Positions 1 to 9,011 of a stretch of DNA of 64,000 nt are shown here, piece after piece. Under the pieces are notes generated by a model. That model had not been told where the DNA came from. It worked only from the letters and a program-made list of their open reading frames with translations, and did not search any database. Numbering within the stretch: position 1 is the stretch's first letter; the number at the start of each line of letters is the position of its first letter. Source of the DNA: LH-M37 sp965602855 (GTDB taxonomy: Bacteria > Pseudomonadota > Gammaproteobacteria > SZUA-229); contig CBFCZV010000003.1 in the NCBI GenBank assembly GCA_965602855.1, positions 1-64,000 of the forward strand, read 5' to 3'. Position numbers and translations under genes: made by a program.

Positions 1-2
1 TG

Positions 3-302
3 TTCGGTATCCCCGGTTTTGAAGTTATTGGATATCAGGACTGGTTTAATCAGTGCCAACATGAATTCGAAAATAAGTTACTGAAGAATGTTTCTTATAA
101 AGGCTTGAGCATAGTGACAGAGACATCTGATCGAATTATGTTTAAATCAATCGAGACCGTTGAAGGTAGTGATGGTGAAACGCATAGCAACGGTATTGAG
201 TTTATTATTCAGAAAGAAGACGACGGACAGTGGCGCGTGAGTCAGGAAAGAATCCTTCCAGAAGATGAGCTGGAGAACGACCAGAGGCGTGGTGTGCTCT
301 AG
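3..302 (+). CDS. NTF2-like (SnoaL-type) protein, 5'-truncated by window edge
   Basis: Open reading frame already running at the window edge; the visible 99 codons end in TAG. The residues GIPGFEVIGYQDW, then a strand ending IMFKSIETVE, then a strand near the C-terminus ending in QWRVSQERILPEDE resemble the last half of small NTF2-like proteins, a cone-shaped alpha+beta fold often used for ligand binding. An internal TTG at 105 could be read as a start, but the frame is open and protein-like upstream of it, so the real start lies outside the window. No catalytic residues can be assigned. Family call is moderate; specific function unknown. Confidence 0.55.
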   Translation, partial: FGIPGFEVIGYQDWFNQCQHEFENKLLKNVSYKGLSIVTETSDRIMFKSIETVEGSDGETHSNGIEFIIQKEDDGQWRVSQERILPEDELENDQRRGVL

Positions 303-387
303 TTCTAATTATATTAAAAATAACTCCATATTTCATTATATAAGAGTATACTAATGCATTAGTGTTAACCCAGAAGAGGATTGTCAT

Positions 388-474
388 ATGTTGATTATTG
401 ACGCCTTGACTTATGCATTGCTAGCGGCTGCGGTAGTTACAATTATAACTATCATCAGTTTAGCTAAATCGTGA
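388..474 (+). CDS. candidate 28-aa single-pass membrane peptide
   Basis: ATG at 388 is preceded by AGAGGA about seven bases upstream, a good ribosome binding site. The frame encodes 28 residues: a short polar start (MLIIDALTY), a run of about 16 hydrophobic residues rich in Ala, Val and Ile, and a basic end (LAKS). This is the layout of a very small inner-membrane protein. It sits alone between the NTF2-like gene and the convergent aat terminator. I recognise no family. It could be chance, since a hydrophobic run of this length is not rare in AT-rich DNA; the Shine-Dalgarno is the main support. Confidence 0.35.
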   Translation: MLIIDALTYALLAAAVVTIITIISLAKS

Positions 475-526
475 TTTTATAAGTCTTTTAAATGGGACAA
501 AAATGAAACGGATATGGTTGGTGAAA

Positions 527-551
527 AGCAGCTTGTCGTTGGCAAGCTGCT
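527..551 (-). terminator. Rho-independent terminator of the trxB-FemAB-aat operon
   Basis: Nine-base perfect inverted repeat AGCAGCTTG/CAAGCTGCT with a 7-base loop, 12 bases after the aat stop codon. Read on the minus strand the stem is followed by TTTTC, giving a short U tract. On the plus strand no U tract follows, so it serves the leftward operon. Confidence 0.7.
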
Positions 552-563
552 GATATAACCTCA

Positions 564-1241
564 TTAAACTATCGGACTTAAGGTCTTTCTGCAATAACTG
601 TTAACCAGTTCAATAAATTTATCTCTATCGATAGTCTCGGCACCCATTGATGCCATGTGTTTTGAATAAACCTGAACATCAATGAGTTTGGGTTTTATTC
701 TGTTGCATAAATATTCAAGCGCAACTTTTGATGCATCGGCCTGTTTGCTAAACATGGATTCACCAAAAAACATATTGCCTATTTTTACACCATAAAGCCC
801 GCCAACTAGTTTTCCATCATGCCAGCATTCAACCGAATGTGCATAACCTAGTTCGTGGAGTCGGCAGTAGGCTTCCAGCATGTTGTTATCGATCCAGGTG
901 CCAGCATCATCTTTTCTGGGGGCAGCGCAGGCCTGCATTACTTCACGAAAGCTGGTATCTACTCTAACTTCATAAATTCTTTTATTGAGTATTTTTTTCA
1001 GGCTGCGTGATATTTTTAATTTGTCTGGATACAGTACGCATCGAGGATTGGGAGACCACCAGACGATGGGTTGGTCTTCGCTATACCATGGGAATATTCC
1101 CTGGCTGTAGGCTTGCAATAAGGTTTCGGGTTTCAGGTTGCCGCCAACAGCGAGTAGGCCATCGGGTTCGGCGAGGGCGAATTGAACACTCGGAAACGAG
1201 CCGCTAAAGTCTTCAGATAAATAAATAGGGGTGTCATTCAT
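564..1241 (-). CDS. aat: leucyl/phenylalanyl-tRNA--protein transferase
   Basis: Transfers Leu or Phe from aminoacyl-tRNA to the N-terminus of proteins starting with Arg or Lys, marking them for ClpS/ClpAP (bacterial N-end rule, cytoplasm). The 225-residue product is close to the usual family length. Family signatures are present in order: GLLAVGGNL (28-36), YSQGIFPWY (45-53), WWSPNPR (61-67), HSVE (135-138) and FFGESMFS (158-165). It is the last gene of a leftward operon; its ATG overlaps the end of the FemAB-like gene by 8 bases, implying translational coupling, and a terminator follows. In E. coli aat also lies close to trxB. Confidence 0.96.
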   Translation of the reverse strand: MNDTPIYLSEDFSGSFPSVQFALAEPDGLLAVGGNLKPETLLQAYSQGIFPWYSEDQPIVWWSPNPRCVLYPDKLKISRSLKKILNKRIYEVRVDTSFREVMQACAAPRKDDAGTWIDNNMLEAYCRLHELGYAHSVECWHDGKLVGGLYGVKIGNMFFGESMFSKQADASKVALEYLCNRIKPKLIDVQVYSKHMASMGAETIDRDKFIELVNSYCRKTLSPIV

Positions 1242-2349
1242 TTTTTTTAAAAGGTGAAGCTTCGTTTAATTCTTTTCCATAATCTAGCATAGCTCGTTTT
1301 TCGCGTTGCAGGAAATCGTCGATAGCATCTCTAAAGCCCGTGTGGGTAATGTGATGTGCTGATTGAGTTTTTACAGGCAGGAAACCGCGTGCGAGTTTAT
1401 GTTCACCCTGTGCGCCGGGTTCAAAATATTTTAGTTTCTGTTGGATACAATATTCAATACCGGTGTAGTAACAGACTTCAAAATGCAGGCTGTCGTAGTC
1501 TTCGTAGCAACCCCAATGACGACCATATAGAGTATTTCCCCCCTGAAAACAGATGGCTCCAGCGACTATTTTATTTTCATGCTGCGCAAAGATGGTGACG
1601 AGTTTATGTGCCATGGCTTGAAAAAATGCTAGTGTCAGCGTGGCGGTACCGGATTTTTTCATAAAAGTAATCTGGTAAAAATTATAGAGAATTTTCCATT
1701 CTTCTTCGGAAAGGTCACTTCCAGACTTTATGATTATCTGAATGTTTTTATCGGCGACTATGCGGCGTTCTCGTTTAATGTTTTTTCTTTTCTTTGAACT
1801 TAGTTGCTCAAGAAAATGATCGAAGCTTTCGTAGTTTTGATTCTTCCAGTGAAACTGGTAATCAAAACGTGTCATCATATTTTTATCTTTTAGTGTAGCA
1901 ATGTCGTTCTCTTCGCAAAACAACCAATGCATGCTGGATAAGTTTTTAGCTTCGACAATCTCCAGCGCACCCTGTATTAACTTTATTTTAATTTCTTTTT
2001 CGTTGTTGCGTGCAAGCAGTCGCGGGCCTTTGGCGGGTGTGTAGGGAATGCTGGTGACCAGTTTTGGGTAGTAGTCCAGGTCGTTACGTTGATAAGCGTC
2101 AGCCCAGGCCCAGTCAAAAACAAATTCGCCGTAGGAATTGTGCTTGAGATAAGCAGGGCATGCGCCGATTAATTTATCGTTTTCGTGTATGAGTATATGC
2201 CGGGGTTGCCACCCCCAGTTTTGCAGACAGTCGTGCTGTTCCAGTGCGTGCAGAAAGTCGTATTGAATAAACGGATTGTCGTCGCCAGCCAATGCATTCC
2301 ATTGCGTGGCGTCAACAGTAGATAGGGAATCTACTGTGCTGATTATCAT
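1234..2349 (-). CDS. FemAB-like GNAT-fold protein (COG3146/DUF482 type)
   Basis: A 371-residue protein of the FemAB-like, GNAT-related family annotated as uncharacterised acyltransferases. Recognisable parts are the N-terminal NPFIQYDFLHALE segment, the basic stretch SSKKRKNIKRERR in the middle, and the C-terminal EPGAQGEHKLARGF segment near the end that is highly conserved in this family. Substrate unknown: relatives use aminoacyl-tRNA or acyl-CoA, and the pairing here with aat, which also uses aminoacyl-tRNA, is suggestive only. It lies six bases downstream of trxB and overlaps aat, so all three are probably one transcript. Confidence 0.85.
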   Translation of the reverse strand: MIISTVDSLSTVDATQWNALAGDDNPFIQYDFLHALEQHDCLQNWGWQPRHILIHENDKLIGACPAYLKHNSYGEFVFDWAWADAYQRNDLDYYPKLVTSIPYTPAKGPRLLARNNEKEIKIKLIQGALEIVEAKNLSSMHWLFCEENDIATLKDKNMMTRFDYQFHWKNQNYESFDHFLEQLSSKKRKNIKRERRIVADKNIQIIIKSGSDLSEEEWKILYNFYQITFMKKSGTATLTLAFFQAMAHKLVTIFAQHENKIVAGAICFQGGNTLYGRHWGCYEDYDSLHFEVCYYTGIEYCIQQKLKYFEPGAQGEHKLARGFLPVKTQSAHHITHTGFRDAIDDFLQREKRAMLDYGKELNEASPFKKNE

Positions 2350-2355
2350 CTGTTT

Positions 2356-3318
2356 TTATTTGTTGAGTGCGAGTGCATCCAGGTATTTTTCGGCATCCAG
2401 CGCAGCCATACAACCGGTGCCGGCTGAGGTTATTGCCTGGCGGTAGGTGTGATCCATAACATCACCCGCAGCAAATACGCCTTCGACGCTGGTGGCGGTG
2501 GCATTGCCTGATGTGCCGCTTTGTACTTTGATGTAACCATTATTAATTTCAAGCTGGTCACCGAAGATGCCGGTGTTGGGTGCGTGACCGATGGCAACAA
2601 AAATACCGTGAACATCAATTTCTTTGGTGCTGCCATCCTGGGTGTTTTTCAAACGCATGCCAGTGACGCCAGCATCATCGCCCAGAACTTCATCAAGGTT
2701 GTTGTTCCATTCGATGGTGACGTTGCCATTTTTGGCTTTTTCCTTGATCTGATCCTGCAGGATTTTTTCTGAGCGCAGGCTATCGCGACGATGAACCAGT
2801 ACGACTTCTTCGGCGATATTGGAAAGATACAGGGCTTCTTCGACGGCGGTATTACCACCACCGATTACCGCGACTTTCTGACCACGATAGAAGAAACCAT
2901 CACAGGTGGCACAGGCCGATACGCCTTTGCCTTTGAAGGCTTCTTCCGATTCCAGACCCAGATACATGGCGCTGGCACCGGTACAAATGATCAGTGCATC
3001 GCAAGTGTAGGAGCCAGAATCACCAGTCAGTTCGAGTGGGCGTTTGCTGAAATCGACAGAGCTGATTTGATCGAAAATGATTTCAGTACCAAAACGTTCA
3101 GCGTGGGCTTTCATGCGTTCCATCAGTTCAGGCCCCTGTACGCCTTTATCATCGCCTGGCCAGTTGTCTACTTCAGTGGTAGTGGTGAGCTGTCCGCCCA
3201 TTTCCATACCAGTAATCATTACAGGCTCAAGGTTGGCACGTGCGCCATAAACAGCGGCGGTGTAACCAGCAGGGCCGGAACCTAGGATAAGTAGTCGTGC
3301 GTGGCGAGTTTCACTCAT
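2356..3318 (-). CDS. trxB: thioredoxin reductase (NADPH)
   Basis: Cytoplasmic flavoprotein that passes electrons from NADPH through FAD and a redox disulfide to thioredoxin. The 320 residues match the low-molecular-weight bacterial type. The FAD-binding GSGPAG is at 13-18, the redox-active CATC at 136-139, the NADPH-binding GGGNTA at 153-158, and the C-terminal FAD motif FAAGDV is present. First gene of a leftward operon with the FemAB-like gene and aat. It stands divergently to ald, with about 150 bases between them holding both promoters. Confidence 0.97.
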   Translation of the reverse strand: MSETRHARLLILGSGPAGYTAAVYGARANLEPVMITGMEMGGQLTTTTEVDNWPGDDKGVQGPELMERMKAHAERFGTEIIFDQISSVDFSKRPLELTGDSGSYTCDALIICTGASAMYLGLESEEAFKGKGVSACATCDGFFYRGQKVAVIGGGNTAVEEALYLSNIAEEVVLVHRRDSLRSEKILQDQIKEKAKNGNVTIEWNNNLDEVLGDDAGVTGMRLKNTQDGSTKEIDVHGIFVAIGHAPNTGIFGDQLEINNGYIKVQSGTSGNATATSVEGVFAAGDVMDHTYRQAITSAGTGCMAALDAEKYLDALALNK

Positions 3319-3472
3319 GGTGTTCTCCTGAAATCTGTGTTCTTTGAATTGGGCTGTATATTAGCAAATCTTAAAACATATGAGCATGGTAAATCGTACG
3401 GATATAGGCTTTTTTATCACTCATTTTTTAATAGACTAGGCACATGTTGATTTGTGTGACAGGAATGCGCTT

Positions 3473-4543
3473 ATGATGAAAATAGGAATACCCAAAGAAA
3501 CCATGCGAGGCGAGGGGCGTGTCGCTCTGGTGCCGGATGATTGCAAAATGCTGGTTGAGGCTGGATGCCATGTTTGCATTGAACAGGACGCAGGTGTGAA
3601 CAGCGGTTATCTCGATGAGGACTACAGTGTGGCAGGTGTCGAGGTGCTGGCAACGGCTGAGGCGCTGTATGCCGCAGTGCAACTGGTGGTGAAGGTGAAG
3701 CAGCCTTTGGCTCATGATTTACAATATTTGAGAAGTGATCATCTGCTTTTCAGTTATCTGCATCTTGCTGCGGATATCCCCCTGATTGAGCGGTTGTGTG
3801 AACTGGGACTGACGGCGATTCCGTTCGAGGCGGTTTCTAATGATGAAGGCAGCCATCCTTTATTGGCTCCCATGAGTGCCGTTGCCGGGCGTTTGTCGGT
3901 CATTCGAGGTGCGCGTTTATTGTTTGGTACTTCGGGTGGCCGGGGTGTTCTGCTCGGTGGTGTTGATGGTGCCGAGCGTGGCCGAGTGGTAGTGCTGGGT
4001 GCGGGCGTGGCGGGAAGTCATGCAGTGAGCACGGCTCTGGGGCTGGAGGCTGAGGTGCACGTTTTTGATCTGGTCGAAGATCGGTTGGCTGGACTGAAGG
4101 CGCAGCATCCTGAATTGATAACGCATTTATCTGAACCGGAAGTGGTCAGCGAAATCTGTGAGCAGGCTGATCTGGTGATTGGTGCGGTGATGGTAGCGGG
4201 TCGTCGAGCGCCTGTGGTACTAACTCACGAGATGATCGAGCGTATGCCGAATGGTAGTGTCATTGTCGATATCGCCATTGATCAGGGTGGTTGTGTGGCA
4301 GATATCAGAGTCACGGATGCTGAAGAGCTGGCGTATACCTCGCAGGGTGTGATTCATTCGGCGGTGCCCAATATGCCGGGGGCTGTGCCGCGTACGGCTT
4401 CGCAGTCGTTATCTTCGGCGGTGGCGCCTTATGTACAGCGATTAGCCGATGGTGCTCTGTCCGGTGATAAGGACTTACAGAGTGCGGTGGCTGTTGCAGG
4501 TGGCAGAATAGCTGATCCCGTTTTGAATGAAGAAATGCCTTAG
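3473..4543 (+). CDS. ald: alanine dehydrogenase
   Basis: NAD+-dependent oxidative deamination of L-alanine to pyruvate and ammonium (reversible). I place the start at the ATG at 3473 because AGGA lies eight bases upstream and the protein then begins MMKIGIPKE, the family N-terminus; an in-frame TTG at 3452 would add seven unconserved residues. About 356 residues, slightly short of the usual 370. The catalytic lysine motif VKVKQP (73-78) and the histidine in YLHLAAD (95-101) are present, as is a Rossmann GAGVAG in the NAD domain. The C-terminal TASQSL segment is conserved. It lies where E. coli has lrp, between trxB and ftsK. Confidence 0.93.
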   Translation: MMKIGIPKETMRGEGRVALVPDDCKMLVEAGCHVCIEQDAGVNSGYLDEDYSVAGVEVLATAEALYAAVQLVVKVKQPLAHDLQYLRSDHLLFSYLHLAADIPLIERLCELGLTAIPFEAVSNDEGSHPLLAPMSAVAGRLSVIRGARLLFGTSGGRGVLLGGVDGAERGRVVVLGAGVAGSHAVSTALGLEAEVHVFDLVEDRLAGLKAQHPELITHLSEPEVVSEICEQADLVIGAVMVAGRRAPVVLTHEMIERMPNGSVIVDIAIDQGGCVADIRVTDAEELAYTSQGVIHSAVPNMPGAVPRTASQSLSSAVAPYVQRLADGALSGDKDLQSAVAVAGGRIADPVLNEEMP

Positions 4544-4575
4544 TTATATTCGATCTGCCAAATTGTTAGTAATAA

Positions 4576-4631
4576 CCCGATGTGGCTATAAAACTGGGTA
4601 TAATGAGCGGAATTTTGGGGTTGTAGCCCCA
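4576..4631 (+). promoter_or_regulatory. candidate ftsK promoter and leader hairpin
   Basis: A consensus -10 box TATAAT lies at 4599-4604; the -35 region (around 4576-4581) is weak. Just downstream, at 4616-4631, TGGGG and CCCCA form a 5-bp stem with a 6-base loop, so the hairpin would sit near the 5' end of the ftsK mRNA. Assignment is by eye and uncertain. Confidence 0.35.
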
Positions 4632-4662
4632 CTATATTATTTACTTAATCGGGAAGATTGGA

Positions 4663-6987
4663 TTGGCTCAAGCACGTCGTAAAACAACAACAGGCACAGA
4701 ACTTACCTCGCATATTCAACACGGGTTGCGCGAAGGCGCGATGCTAGTGCTGGGTGCGATTGCTTTGTTCTTACTAGCCTCTTTCGTTACTTATCATGTG
4801 GATGACCCCGGTTGGTCGCATACCGGTATGCGCGAGGATGTCCACAATGCAGCTGGCGTGGTGGGTGCCTGGTTTGCCGATGTTCTTTTCAGTCTGTTTG
4901 GTTATCTGTCCTATTTGTTACCTGTCATCATCGCTTATAGCGGCTGGCTGGTACTGCGTGGCGGTGGTGAACAAAAAGAAGTGGATTATCACGTACTGGC
5001 GATACGCTGGGCGGGCTTTTTTGTAACACTGGCTGCGGGCTGTGCGCTCGCCAGCATTCATTTTTCTATACCTGAAACCGCACTGCCTTTAGATGGTGGC
5101 GGCATTTTGGGGCGCTGGCTGGGCGACGGTATGGCGGGTGTACTGGGTCTGCTCGGTTCCACGCTGATTTTACTGGCGGTATTGCTCGCGGGTATTACGC
5201 TGTTCAGTGGTATTTCGTGGTTTACCGTGATCGATTTTATTGGTGCGACTGGACTGGCCATTGTTATTTTCATCCGTGAGAAAGTGAATGCCCTGGTCGA
5301 GCGTATTCAGGAACGTAAAGCGGGTGATGTGGCCAAACAGCATCGACAGGAAGGACTCGAGGCGGATAAAAAGAAAACGGCGGTACGCGAAGCCACGGGC
5401 ACGAAAAAGGTACACATCGAACCAACGCTTAAGAAGGTCGAGATTTCTGAGCGCATGGACAGGGAAAAACAGATCGCTTTGTTTGACGGGCCAGTAGATT
5501 CGGAACTGCCAGCCTTGCGTTTGCTCGATCCACCCAAAGAGCACGAGCAAAGTTATTCGACAGAAGCGCTGGAAGCTTTATCGCGTTTAGTCGAAATCAA
5601 ACTGGCTGATTTTAATATCGAAGTGCACGTGGTGGCGGTTCACCCCGGGCCGGTGATTACGCGTTTTGAAATGGAACTGGCAGCGGGCGTCAAGGCCAGC
5701 AAAATTACTGCTTTGTCTAAAGATCTCGCGCGTTCCTTGTCGGTAGTGAGTGTACTGGTGGTAGAAGTGATCCCTGGTAAGTCACTGGTCGGTCTGGAAA
5801 TTCCAAACGAGAGTAAAGAGATTGTTTCTTTGAGTGAAATACTCATGTCCAGGGCCTTCGATAAATCAGCTTCGCCTCTGACGGTTGGTTTGGGTAAAGA
5901 TATTGGTGGACACCCCGTGGTGGCCGACCTGGCTAAAATGCCCCACTTGCTGGTAGCAGGTACCACAGGTGCAGGTAAGTCAGTGTGTTTGAATGCCTTG
6001 CTGATGAGTTTGTTGTACAAGAGCAAACCTGCTGATGTGCGCATGATCTTGATTGACCCCAAAATGCTCGAACTGAATGTTTACGATGGTATTCCACATT
6101 TGCTGGCACCAGTCGTCGTTGACATGAAAGAAGCCGCCAATGCCTTGCGCTGGTGTGTGGGTGAAATGGAAAATCGTTATGCTTTGATGTCGGCTTTGGG
6201 TGTGAGAAATATCGCCGGTTACAACAAGAAAGTGAAAGAGGCTATTGCTAAGGGTGAAGCAATTGATGATCCCTTATTTGATGTTGACCACGCCGCTCCG
6301 GGTGTGCAGCCAATGAAATTACAACCACTGCCTTATATCGTCATTGTGGTCGATGAGTTTGCTGATTTGTTTATGGTCGTCGGTAAAAAAATTGAAGAAC
6401 TAATTGCACGTATTACACAAAAGGCGCGTGCTTCGGGTATCCACCTTATTCTGGCAACGCAGCGACCTTCGGTAGATGTGATTACTGGTTTGATCAAGGC
6501 GAATATTCCTACACGAATTGCCTTTCAGGTTTCATCGCGTGTTGACTCACGCACCATTCTTGATCAAATGGGCGCTGAGCAATTACTGGGCCATGGTGAT
6601 ATGTTGTATCTGGAAGGCGGCAAGAGCCTGCCAACGCGTATTCACGGCGCCTTTGTCGATGATCACGAAGTGCACAATGTCGTAAACCATCTCAAGCAGC
6701 AGGGAGAAGCTGAATACATTGAAGAAATTCTTCAGGAAAATCAGGGCGTGTTGCCGGGTGAGAAACCCGCATCGGGTGGTGATGATGTGGATGCTTTGTA
6801 CGATGAAGCCGTGCGTATTGTTACCGAGACCCGCAAAGGTTCGATTTCTTACGTGCAGCGCCGTTTAAAAATTGGTTACAACCGTGCAGCACGTATGGTT
6901 GAAGAGATGGAAGCGGCGGGTGTGCTTAGTGCCGTTCAATCTAATGGCCAGCGAGAAGTGCTTGCGCCACCACCACCTGAGCTTTAA
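4663..6987 (+). CDS. ftsK: DNA translocase FtsK
   Basis: Septum-bound hexameric ATPase that pumps DNA at the closing division site, directs dif recombination and helps assemble the divisome. The 774 residues show an N-terminal multi-pass membrane domain (roughly 20-205; GAWFADVLFSLFGY matches the family), a short charged linker (about 205-270), the alpha/beta motor with Walker A GTTGAGKS at 433-440 and Walker B IVVDEF near 563, and the winged-helix gamma domain at the C-terminus (SYVQRRLKIGYNRAA) that reads KOPS sites. The linker is far shorter than in E. coli FtsK, as in most bacteria. The start is a TTG; the next in-frame ATG (4741) would cut into the conserved N-terminus. lolA follows two bases after the stop. 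Confidence 0.95.
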   Translation: MAQARRKTTTGTELTSHIQHGLREGAMLVLGAIALFLLASFVTYHVDDPGWSHTGMREDVHNAAGVVGAWFADVLFSLFGYLSYLLPVIIAYSGWLVLRGGGEQKEVDYHVLAIRWAGFFVTLAAGCALASIHFSIPETALPLDGGGILGRWLGDGMAGVLGLLGSTLILLAVLLAGITLFSGISWFTVIDFIGATGLAIVIFIREKVNALVERIQERKAGDVAKQHRQEGLEADKKKTAVREATGTKKVHIEPTLKKVEISERMDREKQIALFDGPVDSELPALRLLDPPKEHEQSYSTEALEALSRLVEIKLADFNIEVHVVAVHPGPVITRFEMELAAGVKASKITALSKDLARSLSVVSVLVVEVIPGKSLVGLEIPNESKEIVSLSEILMSRAFDKSASPLTVGLGKDIGGHPVVADLAKMPHLLVAGTTGAGKSVCLNALLMSLLYKSKPADVRMILIDPKMLELNVYDGIPHLLAPVVVDMKEAANALRWCVGEMENRYALMSALGVRNIAGYNKKVKEAIAKGEAIDDPLFDVDHAAPGVQPMKLQPLPYIVIVVDEFADLFMVVGKKIEELIARITQKARASGIHLILATQRPSVDVITGLIKANIPTRIAFQVSSRVDSRTILDQMGAEQLLGHGDMLYLEGGKSLPTRIHGAFVDDHEVHNVVNHLKQQGEAEYIEEILQENQGVLPGEKPASGGDDVDALYDEAVRIVTETRKGSISYVQRRLKIGYNRAARMVEEMEAAGVLSAVQSNGQREVLAPPPPEL

Positions 6988-6989
6988 TT

Positions 6990-7610
6990 ATGCGTTTTTC
7001 GAATTTAATTTTTCTATTTATTTTTGTTTTTCCTGCGACGGTATGGGCAGGAGAAGGTGAGCGTTTGCTCGAACGTTTTCTGACCCAATCAAAAACCATG
7101 TCAGCCGGTTTTGTGCAAACTTTGCGAACTGATGATAATGAGGTTTTGCAGGAATCGAAGGGGCATTTTTATCTAAACAGGCCGGGCAAGTTTCGCTGGA
7201 ATTATACCGAGCCTTATCAGCAGGAAATTGTTTCTGATGGCGAACAGGTCTGGATTTATGATGTGGACTTGCAGCAGGTCACAGTGCAGAAGCGGTCGGC
7301 ATCACTAAAAAATACACCAATGGCTTTGATGGAAGGTAAGCTAAAACTTGAAGAGGCTTACAACGTCAGTGAGCTGGATCATCGTGATGGCATATATCGG
7401 CTCAGGCTTTCCAGTAAATCAGATGATGTGGATTTTTCTCAGTTGACTGTTGGCGTTGATGGGCAGGGTTTGAAATTTATGCAGCTCAGGGATCAGTTTG
7501 AGCAGACCACGGATATTGTGTTTGGTGAGCTGGAGTTAAATAAAAAACTGGCTGATGATCTGTTTAAATTCACGCCGCCGGAGGGTGTTGACGTTTACGG
7601 TGGTTCTTAA
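6990..7610 (+). CDS. lolA: outer-membrane lipoprotein carrier LolA
   Basis: Periplasmic chaperone that takes lipoproteins from LolCDE to LolB at the outer membrane. 206 residues with a clear Sec signal peptide (about 1-20, ending VWA). Family features follow: FVQTLRTDDNEVLQESKG, then PGKFRWNYTEPYQQEIVSDG and VWIYDVDLQQVTVQ, the typical strands of the open barrel. It is embedded between ftsK and rarA as in E. coli; the stop TAA shares its last base with the rarA ATG. Confidence 0.95.
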   Translation: MRFSNLIFLFIFVFPATVWAGEGERLLERFLTQSKTMSAGFVQTLRTDDNEVLQESKGHFYLNRPGKFRWNYTEPYQQEIVSDGEQVWIYDVDLQQVTVQKRSASLKNTPMALMEGKLKLEEAYNVSELDHRDGIYRLRLSSKSDDVDFSQLTVGVDGQGLKFMQLRDQFEQTTDIVFGELELNKKLADDLFKFTPPEGVDVYGGS

Positions 7611-8920
7611 TGGATGATCTTTTGTCCGATGCAGGGAACAACGTGCCTTATCGTCCGCTGGCTGATCGCATGCGGCCAACCACGCTGGATGAGTTTTTTG
7701 GTCAGCAGCACGTGCTGGCTAAAGGTGGTGCACTAAGGCAGGCAATTGAGGTTGGCAATCTGCATTCCATGGTGTTCTGGGGGCCGCCCGGTACGGGTAA
7801 AACCACGCTGGCCAAAATAATCGCGCATTGTTCTAATGCGGCGTTCATTAGTATTTCTGCGGTGCTGTCCGGGGTTAAGGATATTCGTTCGGCGATAGAG
7901 CAGGCGAAACAGTACCGTGCTGAAGGCCGCTCGACCATTCTGTTTGTCGATGAGGTGCATCGTTTTAATAAATCTCAACAGGATGCCTTTTTGCCTTACG
8001 TTGAAGATGGCACGATCTATTTTGTCGGTGCGACTACAGAAAATCCTTCCTTTGAATTGAATAACGCGCTGTTGTCACGCGTAAAGACTTATGTTTTAAA
8101 AAGTTTGCCGGTTGATGAAATCAAGCAGTTGTTGGTTCGTGCTTTACAGCATGAAGCTGGTTTGGCAAATGAGAATATCGTTATCGAGGATGCAGAACTT
8201 GAGGCTTTGGCGGCTATTGCTGATGGAGATGCTCGCCGTTCACTAAATTTTCTTGAGATTGCGGCTGATCTGGCAGAACCTTCTGGTGGTAAGCGAATCA
8301 TCACCCGTTCGGTGGTTGAAGATGTGAGTTCACACAGCCTGCGTCGGTTTGATAAAGGTGGTGATGCTTTCTATGAGCAGATTTCAGCTTTGCACAAATC
8401 AGTGCGCGGCAGTAATCCAGATGCGGCTTTATACTGGTTTGCTCGAATGATTGATGGCGGCTGTGACCCTCTGTATGTTGCGCGACGTGTGGTACGCATC
8501 GCTTCAGAGGATATTGGTAATGCTGATCCACGTGGTTTGCAGATTGCGCTGGATGCCTGGAACACCTATGAGCGTCTGGGCAGCCCCGAAGGTGAGCTGG
8601 CCATTGCTCAGGCGATTGTTTATCTTGCCAGCACGGCCAAAAGTAATGCCGTGTACATGGCGTGGAATGACGCGATGGCGGATGCGAGCCAATCGGGAAG
8701 CATGGAAGTGCCGATGCATATTCGTAATGCACCAACTGGACTGATGAAAGAGTTGGGTTATGGCAAAGATTATCGATACGCTCATAATGAGGAAGAGGCT
8801 TTTGCGGCAGGTGAAACCTATTTTCCTGAGGAGATGGGAGAGCGGGTTTATTATCAGCCGGTGGAAAGAGGGCTGGAGCTTAAAATTAAAGAGAAGCTGG
8901 ATCGCCTGAGAAAAAAATAG
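7610..8920 (+). CDS. rarA: replication-associated recombination protein A (clamp-loader-like AAA+ ATPase)
   Basis: AAA+ ATPase related to clamp loaders (RarA/MgsA, homologous to yeast Mgs1 and human WRNIP1) that acts at stalled replication forks. 436 residues. Walker A GPPGTGKT is at 58-65, Walker B ILFVDEVHRF at 110-119, the sensor-1 region follows (GATTENPSFELN), and the C-terminal MgsA tetramerisation domain contains VYLASTAKSNAVYMA. It overlaps lolA by one base (TAATG), so translation is probably coupled. A strong terminator ends the unit. Confidence 0.96.
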   Translation: MDDLLSDAGNNVPYRPLADRMRPTTLDEFFGQQHVLAKGGALRQAIEVGNLHSMVFWGPPGTGKTTLAKIIAHCSNAAFISISAVLSGVKDIRSAIEQAKQYRAEGRSTILFVDEVHRFNKSQQDAFLPYVEDGTIYFVGATTENPSFELNNALLSRVKTYVLKSLPVDEIKQLLVRALQHEAGLANENIVIEDAELEALAAIADGDARRSLNFLEIAADLAEPSGGKRIITRSVVEDVSSHSLRRFDKGGDAFYEQISALHKSVRGSNPDAALYWFARMIDGGCDPLYVARRVVRIASEDIGNADPRGLQIALDAWNTYERLGSPEGELAIAQAIVYLASTAKSNAVYMAWNDAMADASQSGSMEVPMHIRNAPTGLMKELGYGKDYRYAHNEEEAFAAGETYFPEEMGERVYYQPVERGLELKIKEKLDRLRKK

Positions 8921-8950
8921 CCAGTTAAAGAATTGACGATATAAATAAGA

Positions 8951-9004
8951 ACACACAAACAAAAACAGAGGCCAGGCCTCTGTTTTTGTTTGTGTGTTTT
9001 TTTA
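8951..9004 (+). terminator. very strong Rho-independent terminator after rarA
   Basis: Two perfectly complementary 23-base arms (8951-8973 and 8975-8997) separated by one base, so the real loop is formed by opening the last pairs of the GGCC apex. Seven T residues follow (8998-9004). It ends the rarA transcript; the A-rich 5' side could also serve the leftward response regulator gene that ends at 9012. Confidence 0.9.
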
Positions 9005-9011
9005 GTTCTGA

